In this document: piece by piece, positions 44,856 to 55,899 of the stretch
Layout: each line of letters begins with the position of its first letter
Numbering within the stretch: the first letter of the stretch is position 1
NCBI GenBank assembly: GCA_027422505.1
Contig: JAPQWV010000651.1
Coordinates: forward strand, 124,001 to 188,000
DNA: 64,000 nucleotides
Reading direction: 5' to 3'
From: Craterostigma plantagineum
Taxonomy: Eukaryota; Streptophyta; Magnoliopsida; Lamiales; Linderniaceae
Notes under the pieces: generated by a model
Seen by the model: the letters and a program-made list of their open reading frames with translations, nothing else
The model's database searches: none
Told to the model about the DNA's origin: nothing
Position numbers and translations under genes: made by a program

Positions 44856-45349
44856 GAAGAATATGGAGAATATGGATGTTCTTCACCACTGTTGCTGCTA
44901 TTCTGCTAGTGAGGAGATGGAAGAAGAAAACGGGAGTTATATTTTATTTATTTTTACCACATTGCGAATTTGGGGCGATGAGGTGATAGTTGGAATTTTT
45001 CTTTGCCAAAAGCTTCTTTATGACTTTGAGGGACGTTTTCCACCGTTCTTTTTGTATAGAAATATATTAAATAGGATTCTCAGCTCATTAAATATTAAAT
45101 AAATTGACATTACGTGGGCTGGGCTGGGCGTATCTGATTAATGGGCCTTCTAATGTTATGGGTTTATGTTGCAAGGCCCAAATTAATAGACCATTCCATT
45201 AGGACTGATGAATTTGTACAGATACCCACCTTATAAGCCCTAAACTCATCATGAGCTTAGATAATTTTCATCGATCTTTTCAAAATTACTTGTTGATTTC
45301 TGGTTCCGATCTTCGACGGTTTAATCGCTTCTGCCCAAATTCTCAGCTG
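44856..45349. other. Divergent intergenic region, HMA gene and 87-aa gene
   Basis: About 490 bp. A GGGCCTT and AAGGCCCAAATTAA pair at about 45144-45184 are site-II-like motifs upstream of the 87-aa gene. Nothing else codes. Confidence 0.45.
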
Positions 45350-46088
45350 ATGGATCCTAAGCACTCGGGTGATATGCTCAGGTAGGGAATTTTTCTTTCT
45401 CATGTAACCTTCGCGCGCGTGTGTTCAAGGCCGTAGTCTTTTCCTCACTCTTTTTTCTTTAATGTTTGCGCTATTTTGATTATTTGCGATGGATCGACAG
45501 GCATTTGGAGAAGCAACACGAGCTTGTGATAGATGCGTATAGGTCGATGTCTCACGAATTGCATACCCTTCAGGTTATTCAAGTTCCTTCTGTACTTTTT
45601 TTTTTTCTTTTTGTTGGTTTTTTGGGCCCCGGAATCAAATTGGACTTCTCAATTTGTAATTTGTAGGTAGAAGAAGAGATGCTGATGCGCAAGTATTACG
45701 AATTTATGTGTGCTCGAGAGAAGTTGATCAACGAGGTTGGTGATTTCTCTCCTCCATACAATCATCACCCATACTAGCTTAGTTTTGATTTTGCTTACGC
45801 TAATTGCTAAGAAACTTTTCTATTATGAGATTAGTGGTAAAGGGATTCTGGTACATCTAAGAGAATTAAGTGGGAGGGATAAGACAGAGAGATCACGAGA
45901 CACATTGCTGAGCTGAAATAGATGGACATCTATCTCTTCTCTTCACTACATTGTTAGTTTCACTATCGTGTTTTGTGTTTCTCTTTTTTATCTTGCAGAG
46001 AAAAGCTACCGAGGACGAAGAAACTGGTGATTCTCGAGCTCTTGTTCCTATTACAAGCGAAGGCCACAAGTCACCAACTAGCCAGTAG
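45350..46088 (+). CDS. Conserved small helical plant protein, function unknown
   Basis: Four exons (45350-45381, 45501-45573, 45667-45735, 45999-46088) keep frame to give 87 residues: MDPKHSGDMLRHLEKQHELV, then IDAYRSMSHELHTLQVEEEM and LMRKYYEFMCAREKLINERK, then an acidic tail ending TSEGHKSPTSQ. Residues about 10-58 have heptad-like spacing and should form one long amphipathic helix or coiled coil. Consistent phases and clean borders show a real gene. I recall similar small proteins in other dicots but no assigned function, so none is given. No signal peptide or membrane helix. Confidence 0.8.
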
Positions 46089-46559
46089 TATTTATTTATT
46101 TTTGGAACGGTACGTATTCATCTGAGGCTATAAATCTCTGGGATTCTCTCCATTTTGTGATTGAACCATTCGAAAGTGCATGCTTCTGGTGAAGCTGGAA
46201 GTGTTGTAGTAGCTGAGTTGGTTCTTTCTTGGAGTTGTAGTAATTATATAACTCAATAGGTTCTTTGAGGCAAAGATTTAGTTGCAGAGGAAAATGAGAG
46301 GAATCAAATTCATCACATTACAGTGTTGTTATACGCTTTGTTCTGAAATGTTTTGGCAGTTGTTTACTATTGGCCCAATAAATCTGGGTTTGATGGACTA
46401 AATTGGCTGTGTAATATGGTTTATTATTCTGGCCATGGGACGGTTCACGGTAGTAGTAGTTTTCAACAACAAATTGTTTTTTTTTCAATTTTATTATATT
46501 ATTTATTAATATTTATATTTTGTGACCCAATCGAAATTCAGAACTTTGTATATTAGAGG

Positions 46560-46925
46560 AATTTTATGGTGCTCATCTTATGTGGGCACTTGTTGGAATG
46601 ACACCGATTCGTGCCATTTCAACACCCCACATCGACTTCTAATGTTATGTCGTCTTAAATAACACCGTCTATGTGCCATTAATCGACATTTCGGATGCTG
46701 GTGTGGTATATTGACGCTTTACATTACACATTTTACGTGGCAATTAAAAAAATCACGTCAATATACACATCAACATCCGAAATATCGATTAGTGGCACCT
46801 AGACGGTGTTATTTAAGACGACATAACCTTAGATGTCGATGTGGAATGTTGAAATGGCACGAATCGGTGCCATTCCAACAGGTGTCCACATAAAATGCCC
46901 ACATAAGGGGAGAACCATAAAATTA
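46560..46925. mobile_element. Long-hairpin MITE, 366 bp
   Basis: Two arms of about 170 bases pair almost base for base: TGTTGGAATGACACCGATTC, CATTTCAACA, TTATGTCGTCTTAAATAACA, ATTTCGGATG on the left are matched by the reverse complement of the right arm. The ends are ATTTTATGG / CCATAAAAT. The right arm has an extra 12-base stretch. No coding capacity. A one-arm fragment lies at 2872-2968. Confidence 0.88.
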
Positions 46926-47869
46926 CATTAAAACGAAAGATTAGTTATATCACGGGGGAGCGTAGTCGATATATGATATGTGCAGCTCATGGTCCATAAG
47001 AACCGCTCCTACCTAATTATAACCCTCACTTTTCTTATTTTATAATCATTTCATCATATGTCTGTTCAATCTTCATATCAGAGAACCCTGGCCCAAATTA
47101 AATTATACTTCTATTCACTAAAATTGTGGAGTAAGATCAGTCCACGTGGGCGTGGATATTCAACTTTTGGATGTCTTACTTAAATTTGTTTGGTTAAGTT
47201 CAATATTATATTCTGAACCATCTGTAGGTATATCGTTGCAGTTTTCGGATCTCGCGTCTCGGTTAATTTAGTTAACTGAATCATATGTACGAACAAATGT
47301 AGTTAAATAATATACGTAGGTGTTAATAGCGGTAGTACAACTGCGAAATTGATTAATTAAGAAATTCAAAATCTATGATTCATATAAGGTTAAAGTTGAA
47401 TATTAACTCACATATACAATAGAACGATTGTTAAGCAGAGACATGGAATAAGCTCGATGACGCTGATTGAAGAAACACCACGTGATGATTAGCTTGGAAT
47501 AATATATTCTATAGTACCATATCAAAAACTAATTATAAGTCTAAACCTTGAAATTTTTTTCACTTACGCATATTATATCACTTGTATGCATATACATGTG
47601 ACAGTATACGTAAAGCAAGACAATACTATATGAATTGTCATGTTATTGAGCTCCAACAAAAGCTGGCTATTTGGCTTTACTCTCGTCGTTCTTTAAAAGT
47701 TGAATTGTTTACGCCCTTTAGCTTAATAATTCTAAAAGTATATACATAAAAAAGTTTGTTTTAGTAAATGAGCAACTAGAAGAAATTACTGTAGGGCAAC
47801 CTAGAGTGTGGGGATTCTAATAGTAGACCACAAACGTCTAATCATGAGGTTGTATTGAATAAAGTGTAA

Positions 47870-48848
47870 ATTAAGTTTCAGGTCCCAAAAACATATTTTA
47901 AATTATGTTTCAGTAGGGGTGTTCATCTGGTTCGGTTTTTCGGTGTTCGGTTTAACGTATGCTTAATTGGATATCCGAACCGTTTTAATTTGGTTCGGTT
48001 CGGTTTCTATAATTCAGTTCAGTTTTTTCGGTTTGGTTTTCTGGTTAGGAAGTTAATATCAAAAAAAAAAATATTATGAGCTGAAAATACATAAAACATT
48101 TTATGGTTATTAAAAAACAAAGAAAATTTATGGAACGCGACATGTAGCAAAATAATTCAAAGGTAAAAAAAACAAGAAATGGAACAAAATCTAACCAAAA
48201 TATAAAAACATTCATATGAAGAAAGTATAATTATTTGGGAGAGAAATGGAATTTGATTGGTGAGAAAAACATTCACCTAAAAATGGAAAAAAAAAATATA
48301 CCAATGAAATTATATTTACTGTGTTGTTTACGTTATGGGAGAAAAACAAATGATTTTTGATGTTTTTCTATTTTTAATGTAGTATGATAATTTCAGTTAG
48401 GTTTTTCGTTTTTTTCGGTTTTAGTATGCTTAATCCGATATCCGAACGATTTTAATTTGGTTCGGTTCGGTTTGTCACAATTCGGTTTAATTTGTTCGGT
48501 TCCGGTATTTTTGGTTCGGTTCTTTACGGTTTGCTCGGTTTTTCGGTTAATTTGCACACCCCTAGGTTTCAGGTCCCTGTCAGAAAATGAATAATTTGAA
48601 TGACCCGATTTTTATGAAATTTATAGATAAGGACCTAAATTTACGCAAGTATTATGCAGTGTACATGAACGGGTACCGGGGATCCATGAAGTGGTACTGT
48701 AGATCCATGAAGTGGTAATGGTGAACCATGAAGTGGTATAGCAGAACACTTAAATGTTTCTGCAGAAATCGAGTCCTTAAAACTATGAATTTTCTGACAG
48801 GGTCTTAAAAGCTAAATGAAACTTAACATGGGGCCTTAATTTAAATAG
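47870..48848. mobile_element. Minisatellite-bearing TIR element interrupted by a hAT-like insertion
   Basis: In inverted orientation to the other copies: CCATGAAGTGGTACTGTAGA, CCATGAAGTGGTAATGGTGA and CCATGAAGTGGTATAGCAGA are adjacent repeat units at 48690-48750. AAGTTTCAGGTCCC on the left and TCTTAAAAGCTAAATGAAAC with GGGGCCTTAATTTAAAT on the right are the subterminal parts. Ends are approximate. Confidence 0.6.
47914..48564. mobile_element. hAT-like element, CGGTTCGG-rich, about 650 bp, nested
   Basis: Starts TAGGGGTGTTCA and ends TGCACACCCCTA, an inverted repeat typical of plant hAT elements, flanked by GTTTCAG on both sides (8-bp duplication with one mismatch: TGTTTCAG / GGTTTCAG). GGTTCGGTTTT motifs at both ends, AT-rich centre, no transposase. 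It sits inside the minisatellite element. Confidence 0.87.
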
Positions 48849-49517
48849 CCCAATAAAAGCTTTGGTTATGTGTAGTCATCGTGCGACATTATGGGCCATA
48901 ATAAAGAAATATTTGGTAGAATCAAGAAAGCAATGTCGATTATTGGGCGATGAATATGAAAGTTTTCGCAATACAGCAAACTTAAATTGGATATATACTA
49001 TCGGAATTATTTAGATCAATAGCGTCCCAATAATGGCACGTGTAAGGTTAATTAGAAGATATGTAGTTTTTTTTGTTCCTTCATGGAAACATAGAGTTGG
49101 ATTTCATTTCACCACGATAGGTAAGTGGGGAGTAGGAATTTGATGCGTGTTTTCCAATATTATATAAAATTATTAGATATTTCAACAAAATCTAAAAGTA
49201 GAGAGAGCTTAATATCATCATATGTGATCATGTTATTGCATTCTCATACTTTCGCGCCTATAATTTTGTCTGCTTTATTTTCCATTCTTCCAATTAATTA
49301 AATTAAATCATAAAAAGTTAATTCCTTAAAAGATTAAGAAATTTCCAAGAATCGTTTCATTCCGACATTTAAGACAATGCTAACGATATACCCACAAAAC
49401 CCCATTACTATTATGAACGTCATTTATGTATAATGTTAATATTTGGTAATGCAGTAAAACAATTAATTGAATATTCCAAAAATAACACACAAAACAATTA
49501 TATCAATATCTCCCCTT

Positions 49518-49534
49518 CCGCGAAAATTTGGCGG
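49518..49534. promoter_or_regulatory. Two overlapping E2F-like sites upstream of cyclin D5
   Basis: CCGCGAAAATTTGGCGG contains TTTCGCGG on one strand and TTTGGCGG on the other, each one base from the E2F consensus (TTTSSCGC), about 135 bp before the ATG. E2F control of D-type cyclins is known; function here is inferred. Confidence 0.5.
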
Positions 49535-49667
49535 CACCAAAGAACACTCCTTTCTCACACCATCCTTAAAAATCCTCTCTTACAATCGAAGATTTTCCCA
49601 TCCTCTAATCTCTCCTACAAAAAAATCCCCTTAGTTCTCTCCTATAAACCTTCCACCTTCTACGTAA

Positions 49668-50943
49668 ATGGATAGCTACGAACACTCCCTACCTAACCTC
49701 TTGTGCGACGAACCCAAAGATGAAATCTTCGAGCTTGGTTCTGAAGAAAGTCTCGATTATGATATCGAGCGTATTGAAGCACTGATTCAGAGTGAAACGA
49801 ACTGGCCCCATTTGAATGCATGCGACGCTTCAGTGAAGATCGATGGAAGTTGGTTGAAGTGTGCAAGAATCGATGCCATTAAGTGGATTCTTGACGTATG
49901 TTTTTCGTCTTGCAACTGATGGGTTTTTTTTTTTACTCATTGAATCTGTACTAATGTTAGAAAAGCTTGTTATTTTTTTCTACTCTTTGCAGAAAAGGGA
50001 TCTCTTCGGATTCCAGTATCGTACAGTTTATCTATCATTGATTTACTTCGATCGGTTCTTCTCAAGAAGGTCCATTGATGTGAGTTTTTATTTCTTCTTC
50101 AAGAGCTTCTTTGGCGTGGGGGGATTTGTAATAGATCTTGGAAAAAAGAAATGTTTTGATTTTGATTTTTGGTAGAATGGGAAGTTATGGGCCGTTCGAT
50201 TGCTATTGATTGCTTGCTTATCTCTTGCTGCGAAGATGGAAGAATACAAAGCACCATTGTTGTCCGAATATAGCTTGGATGAATTCAGCTTCAGTGGGAA
50301 TGTTATCCAAAGAATGGAATTGCTGGTTCTTAGTACGTTGGAATGGAAAATGAATTATGTCACTCCTATTTCTTACTTGGGCTATTTCATTTCCAAGTTT
50401 TACGACAAATCCCGGCACAAAGAATTGATCGTTCCCTCGATCAAACTAATCTTCGCCTTAATGAAAGGTACGTTTCCATTTGCATTATCCTTTTCTTGAT
50501 TCGTATGTTTGACTTATGTACATGTGTGCTTGTTGCAGACATCAATGCAATGGAATTCAGGCCATCTTCAATAGCTGCTTCGGCCGTTTTAGCAGCTTAC
50601 GATATCAAACTGACAAAGACCGATTTCGAGACAAAGTTGAAAGAAGTACCATCGTTCGATTCTTTAGGAAAAGTGAGCTCACTTTCTTTGTATATTGTAT
50701 GTTTAGTTGAGATGGTGCCCATTCATTGCATAATCTTTTGGTCTTCGTTCTCAATAGGAACATGTCTTTACTTGTTACTGTCTACTCCAAGACATTGAGA
50801 TATCGAAATCAAAGACCCCAAAATCTTTGATTTCGACCACCTTGGGCGTTCTTGATGATTCGACGACAGTTAAATCGACGGTTGGGATCAAAAGAAGATT
50901 AACATACATAGACGACGGCGATCGCCCGAAGAAGAGTGATTAA
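49668..50943 (+). CDS. CYCD5: D-type cyclin, CYCD5 group
   Basis: Five exons (49668-49895, 49993-50079, 50176-50467, 50539-50672, 50758-50943) give 308 residues. LLCDE at residues 11-15 is the LxCxE motif that binds retinoblastoma-related protein. The cyclin box runs AIKWILDKRDLFGFQYRTVY, LIYFDRFFSRRSI, WAVRLLLIACLSLAAKMEEY and LVLSTLEWKMNYVTPISYL. The C-terminus VGIKRRLTYIDDGDRPKKSD resembles the end of Arabidopsis CYCD5;1, and the divergent second fold also favours this group. D cyclins pair with CDKA to phosphorylate RBR at G1/S; CYCD5 is linked to endoreduplication. The introns lie at positions usual for plant D cyclins. No PEST-rich run is strong. Confidence 0.93.
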
Positions 50944-52603
50944 TCGATGGTATGATCAGATCACTTAGAGTCGTGGAGAACAAATATTTGGATTTGATTT
51001 TTCCTTTCTTTTCCCTATGGTGAAAACTAAAAAAGAAATGCCAAAACATGGTATTTTTTTTTTTACAACGAAGCATATAGCGAAAGTTGAAAACTTTGGA
51101 CACAAATAAAGTTGGGCTCTCTTTAGCTACAGGAAAGTGATTAAGTAAGAAGACTGACAAATGTTAGAGAAAGAATTGTGAGAAGGCCTCCATTAAAGCT
51201 GTGGAATTCGATCAGTTTAGTAGTGTTTTGGTTTTAAGAAATGCTACTAATTTAGTTGCCCTTAGCTTTGTATCTTTTTGATTTGCTTCACTATGCCCTA
51301 CACTAAGAGACTAGTGAAGACTTGTGATGTTTTCTTTTTTCCCTTCTTTTGTATTTTTGGATAGAAAAGGCTATCAAAGCCATGGATGGGGAATGAGAAT
51401 GGAAGCTTTAATATTCTATCTTTTTCTCTTTTTTCCTACATGATTTGATGTATCTATCTAACTTCCATTTGGGTCCAAATGAGAAATGTTTGAATGCAGT
51501 ACAGCTTTGAGTATTTTATTTCTTTCAAGGTGAGTAGTAATAATAATAATAATAATAGAAAGGAGTCTGATCTCTACATGGCCATGCACATGGTAGAAGC
51601 CAGAGAACAGTCTGTAAATAAAAAATCTAATATTTTCAAAATCGTAATTTTTTGCAATAAATGACTGTGGTCTTATTCTGCAATCTGCATTTCTTTCGTT
51701 TCATATGTAGTATACTATGTGGTCCAAGAGTTGTTGTTTGTAGGGAAGTTTGGCAAGAATGTTGATGGCTAGCTACAGAATTGTAAGAGGATTGAATAAT
51801 CATGTTTTTTTCTTCTTTTTTTCCCCTCTCAATATAATAACTAAATTGCCAGTCAAACATACAGTTGGCCTTTATTGTACGTGTTTGGCAGTATTTTCTG
51901 AATTGGAAATTCAATGGTGTCATCAACAGCGTACATATTATTGGCCCCTTTCTTTCTTATGTAATTTGTAAATAAATTCGACGTATGAACTTGACTTGAA
52001 CACAAAATCCTAAAACACAGAAAGACCCGACCCGTTTACCATTTCCAAGCTTAGCATACAAGTTTTCGGCTTAAAAGGTAACTGATGGGCCGGGCCGGGC
52101 CGGACAATTAAGATGTCCGGCCTGATATGTTCCAAATCGGATTTAATTGATGGGCCGGGAAAGCCCAATAAGAAATGTTGGAATTTCTGCTACATTTCAG
52201 ACTTTTTTTTTTTCCAAAAAACCCCAACCATATGAATGGCAAACTAATAAGAGATTTTCTTTAGGACCCAAACCAAACTAAACGAAAGCAGACCTAAAAT
52301 GCAAGTGATCGATTTCATAATTCATTGACAGCCAAGAAAGGAACCTACATTGCATCAAAGTTCAGTTCTTGCAAGAATTTAGGTCTCAATCAAGCAGATC
52401 ACCAACTCCATAAAATGAGACAAACAGAATGACGAAGGTCCAAAAATCAGCTCAGCAAACTACTAGAAAGAAAATAATAGAATTCATTCAGAATGCTCAT
52501 AGTCATAAGCAGAATAGTCGCTTCGCCGTAACGTTAACAAAAGAAGGGGTTGGTTCATTCAGTCTAAGCATTCAGACAAGCCAAGAAACTAACCAAATAG
52601 ATC
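50944..52603. other. Intergenic between cyclin D5 and RPL26 (convergent)
   Basis: 1.7 kb with an (AAT)n tract at 51537-51556 and a GGGCCGGGCCGGGCCGG cluster at 52088-52104 repeated as GATGGGCCGGG at 52149. No gene supported. Confidence 0.5.
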
Positions 52604-53044
52604 TCAATCAATGGTCTGCATTACATCCTCGGCAGTGAACTTGTTTCCCTTGTCCTTATCCGCAGCGGCCTTGCCCCTCGCCTTGCGCTCGAGCAGATTC
52701 TTCCTATCCTTGTCCAGCCTCAGCTTCGTTATCACAACCTTCGACGGATGAATGCCGACGTTGACCGTCGTGCCGCTGACCTTCTCGCGGGTGATCCTCT
52801 CTATGTGGACGACCCACTTCTTCCTATACACCTGAATGATCTTACCTTCTCTCCCCTTGTACGTCCCACGCACCACCTGCACCTCGTCGTCCTTCCGCAC
52901 CGGCATGGAGCGTACGCCGTGCTTCGATCGGAGGTCGGTGGACAACGGCGCGCTCATTATCACGCGCCGAACGCTCGACGGCGCCGTGAAGTGTGCCTTT
53001 CGGTTCTTTCGGCGAGAGGAGGTAACCCTAGGATTGTACTTCAT
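52604..53044 (-). CDS. RPL26: 60S ribosomal protein L26 (uL24)
   Basis: Intronless, 146 residues. It starts [20 protein letters not shown] and has the KOW motif [19 protein letters not shown], then [40 protein letters not shown], and the Lys-rich end. Cytosolic large-subunit protein near the polypeptide exit. Length and order are typical. A telo-box and an inverted TGGGCC/GGCCCA element are upstream, shared with the divergent L12 gene. Confidence 0.97.
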   Translation of the reverse strand: MKYNPRVTSSRRKNRKAHFTAPSSVRRVIMSAPLSTDLRSKHGVRSMPVRKDDEVQVVRGTYKGREGKIIQVYRKKWVVHIERITREKVSGTTVNVGIHPSKVVITKLRLDKDRKNLLERKARGKAAADKDKGNKFTAEDVMQTID

Positions 53045-53089
53045 TTTCGCTGTCTTTCGAGCTATGGGAACGAAAATTCGCGGAGAAGA

Positions 53090-53097
53090 TTAGGGTT
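53090..53097 (-). promoter_or_regulatory. Telo-box upstream of RPL26
   Basis: AACCCTAA on the minus strand, about 46 bp before the RPL26 start codon, in the position seen for cytosolic ribosomal-protein genes. Confidence 0.7.
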
Positions 53098-53152
53098 AGG
53101 TTCCTAAGCATTTCAGTAGTAATAATCTTCAATATTGGGCCTTTTATATATT

Positions 53153-53164
53153 TGGGCCGGCCCA
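53153..53164. promoter_or_regulatory. Palindromic site II element between divergent ribosomal genes
   Basis: TGGGCCGGCCCA is a perfect palindrome of two site II (TGGGCY) motifs; a further TTGGGCC is at 53135-53141. It lies in the 191-bp gap between RPL26 and mitochondrial L12, so one TCP-type binding cluster could serve both. Confidence 0.65.
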
Positions 53165-53235
53165 TTATTTAGTTCCTTGTCATGTATAGTTGCTAAATGA
53201 AGAACTACTGAAAGAGAAAGTTAAAATCGCAGCAA

Positions 53236-53712
53236 ATGTTCGCCGCCGCAGTCCGGCGAATCACCTACGCGTCTCTCCTCCGTAGAGCCCTATGCACGGC
53301 GGCGGAAGGCCGGACGGCGAAGCTCGAGCGGATCGCCAAGGAGCTCTTGGACCTCAACAAGATCGAGCGCCACGATTACGTCATCCTCTGGCGTCACAAG
53401 ATGGGAATCCATCGGTACGGCCCCGCCGTCGCGGCACCTCGGCCGGAGGATTCCGGTGGATCTGCTGCCGCGTCGGGAGCCGATGCGGCGAAGGAGAAGA
53501 CTGCGTTCGACGTGAGGTTGGAGAAATTCGACGCGGCTGGGAAGCTCAAGGTGATTAAGGAAATTAGGGGTTTTACTGATTTGGGGCTTAAGGAGGCTAA
53601 GGATCTTGTGGAGAAGGCGCCGGCGGTTGTCAAGAAGGGCGTGGGCAAAGAGGAGGCGGAGAAGATCGTCGCCAAGCTCAAGGAAGTTGGTGCGACGGCG
53701 GTGTTGGAATAG
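53236..53712 (+). CDS. Mitochondrial ribosomal protein L7/L12 (bL12m)
   Basis: Intronless, 158 residues. The first about 25 residues ([20 protein letters not shown]) form an Arg-rich, Ser-containing mitochondrial presequence. The N-terminal dimerisation helix ([18 protein letters not shown]) is followed by an Ala/Ser-rich hinge ([15 protein letters not shown]) and the C-terminal L12 domain [58 protein letters not shown], the factor-binding surface of the ribosomal stalk. The presequence type points to mitochondria; a chloroplast L12 normally has a longer, Ser-rich transit peptide. Confidence 0.93.
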   Translation: MFAAAVRRITYASLLRRALCTAAEGRTAKLERIAKELLDLNKIERHDYVILWRHKMGIHRYGPAVAAPRPEDSGGSAAASGADAAKEKTAFDVRLEKFDAAGKLKVIKEIRGFTDLGLKEAKDLVEKAPAVVKKGVGKEEAEKIVAKLKEVGATAVLE

Positions 53713-54630
53713 TCCAGGTGTCGCGCTAAAGAGTGTTCAATTTCTTTATCTTCTTTCTGATCGAAGAATGGTTAGTCCCCCTTGCCAATTTCCGTTGCGT
53801 GGTTAGATGACTCAATATCAAATGTAGCTCAGAAATCTCCTGGTCAATAAGGTAGGTAAAAATCTTGTCTTGGATGAATGGAGATGGCGATTATGCTCAT
53901 CTGTTTTCGATGAATGCAGTTGCAGAGCAGTATTTGGATAATATAATTTACTGGGATTTTGTTGTCTTTCTTCATAGTTTATTATTCGCAATGTGTTTTC
54001 GTGTGATTTGAGTTAAGCTCAAATTTGTTGTGGTCTTGGGTTTGTGAGTTCTTCGTCTTCTCATGAGTACCAACTGTGCTGTGATGAATCCCAAGTGGAA
54101 CGAACTTTCTAACTGAAGAAAAGAAATGACCTATAAATATCAATCATCCCGTTTGATTATTTCCTTTATTTTCGAGGATCAAGTAACCGTTGAATACTTC
54201 GTACTAATTACTCCTTCCTTTCCCTCAATCTGCCTCGTTATACGCATCTCTCTCCACCATTTTTTATTTTTGACAAGAGAAAGTAGAAGGGGGTGCAAAA
54301 AATTGCATCGTGTATTGTACAAAATTGGGGGCGGATATTCATTTTCCCCCCCCATCTAAATCATTACCGAATTCATTATTGGCTTCATTGATTCCTAATT
54401 ATTTCGGCTCATAAATCAACGCCCCCACTTTGTTGCTAAATCTGCCGGTGGAAAGAGATGGTATTTGTTGCAGCTGCATGAAAGATTCAACAATCGTATA
54501 TAGCCCCTAGATAAATAAATGCACCCACAATTAGCTTGATCATCGTCGACGATTCCCAGGTTTATTTCCTCCATACTCATCGCAATTAAATATCTGGGCA
54601 TATCCCACTATCGATTCTTGATTGCCAGCC
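53713..54630. other. Intergenic between bL12m and the heptahelical protein gene
   Basis: 0.9 kb, L12 3' region then promoter. Short frames at 54126-54359 and 54416-54601 are not supported. A C8 run lies near 54346. Confidence 0.45.
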
Positions 54631-55899
54631 ATGCTAAAGCTGCGATTTTTTTCACCTTATTTTCTTGCTATGCTATCTTTTCTTGAAGATCGCAGGATGG
54701 TTAAGCATAGCGACGATCTACACACGATCGAGACGTATGAGAAAGAGATTACGTGTTCTTGTTCTTCGTCTGGCGAACAAACGAAATTCTTGCATAAAAA
54801 AGTGAATAAGTGCCAGCTCATAGATTACCACTCACTGCCTCCATACTTGAAGGACAATGAATACATACACAGCCACTACAGAGCAGAATGGCCCTTAAAA
54901 CAGACGTTCCTCAGCGCTTTCTCCATCCACAACGAAACCTTAAACGTTTGGACGTAAGTAAGGCTTCCAATAGAAATACTTGCTGCCTTAAATCGTTTTT
55001 CAACTGACCCGTCTTCGATTCTGTCCTAAAAAACCAGGCACTTGATGGGCTTCTTCTTATTCCTCATCCTCACGGTCTACACCGCTGCCAAGATCCCCAC
55101 CGTCGATTTTCCCGATTGCCTCCCTCACCTTAAGGAGCTTCTCACCAACTGCATGGCAGAGAGATTTCTTGTACCTAAGTTTTCTTACAAAGTTTCAACC
55201 TTTTTTCAGTCCCACGAGAAGGGTTCTCTTAGTTCAACATCATATCTCTTTCCTATGCAGAGTACGAGCATGGAGAAAGAGCATCATCATCATCAGCCAA
55301 TCGCACGCTGGCCATTCTTCGCCTTCTTAGGTGGGGCGATGTTCTGCCTATTATCGAGCAGTATGTGCCATTTGCTCTCTTGCCATTCGAAACGCCTCTC
55401 TTACGTCATGCTTAGGCTCGACTACGCTGGAATTTCTGCCCTAATATCGACGAGCTTCTACCCGCCCGTCTACTATTCATTCATGTGCTACCCTCTGTTG
55501 TGCGCCTTCTACATTGGCTTCATCACGCTCCTCGGGGCGTTGACCATCTTGGCCTCGCTAATGCCCCAGTTTCAGAGCCCGCAATACCGCAAGTTACGGG
55601 CCGGGCTTTTCTTCGGTATGGGCCTCTCTGGGGCGGTGCCCGTGCTTCACAAGGTGGTGTTGTTTTCTGATAGGCCCGAGGCGGTTCGAACCGCGGGCTA
55701 TGAGGTGTTGATGGGGTTGCTTTATGGTGTCGGGGCGCTCGTTTATGCGGTTAGGGTGCCCGAGAGGTGGAGGCCCGGGAAGTTCGACGTTGCGGGCCAT
55801 AGTCATCAGCTGTTCCATGTGTTGGTTGTGGCGGGGGCTTATACGCATTATCGGGCCGGGCTTGTTTATCTTGGCTGGAGAGATGTTCAGGGATGTTAG
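54631..55899 (+). CDS. Heptahelical transmembrane protein (HHP, PAQR/adiponectin-receptor family)
   Basis: Two exons (54631-54953 and 55038-55899) give 394 residues. The protein begins in a cytosolic N-terminus with [20 protein letters not shown] and [20 protein letters not shown], then [20 protein letters not shown] into the first helix. Metal-site motifs of PAQRs are present: S-x3-H in [12 protein letters not shown], Asp in LRLDYAGIS and H-x3-H in [10 protein letters not shown]. About seven hydrophobic segments follow. The loop after helix 1 contains an HHHH run (residues about 220). In Arabidopsis HHP4/5 are the nearest type. Plant HHPs sit in membranes and respond to ABA, cold and sugar. 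Starts at 54670 and 54697 are also possible. Confidence 0.93.

Larger units (their letters stand above)
46089..49667. other. 3.6-kb repeat-bearing region between the 87-aa gene and cyclin D5
   Basis: Holds the long hairpin (46560-46925) and a minisatellite TIR element (about 47870-48848) split by a hAT-like element (47914-48564). The remainder is AT-rich with no supported gene. The cyclin promoter with an E2F-like motif is at the right end. Confidence 0.6.

Noticed and set aside
44770..45102. 110-codon plus-strand frame
   Set aside because: Overlaps the first exon of the minus-strand HMA gene, which has a full conserved fold; the plus frame shows no domain.
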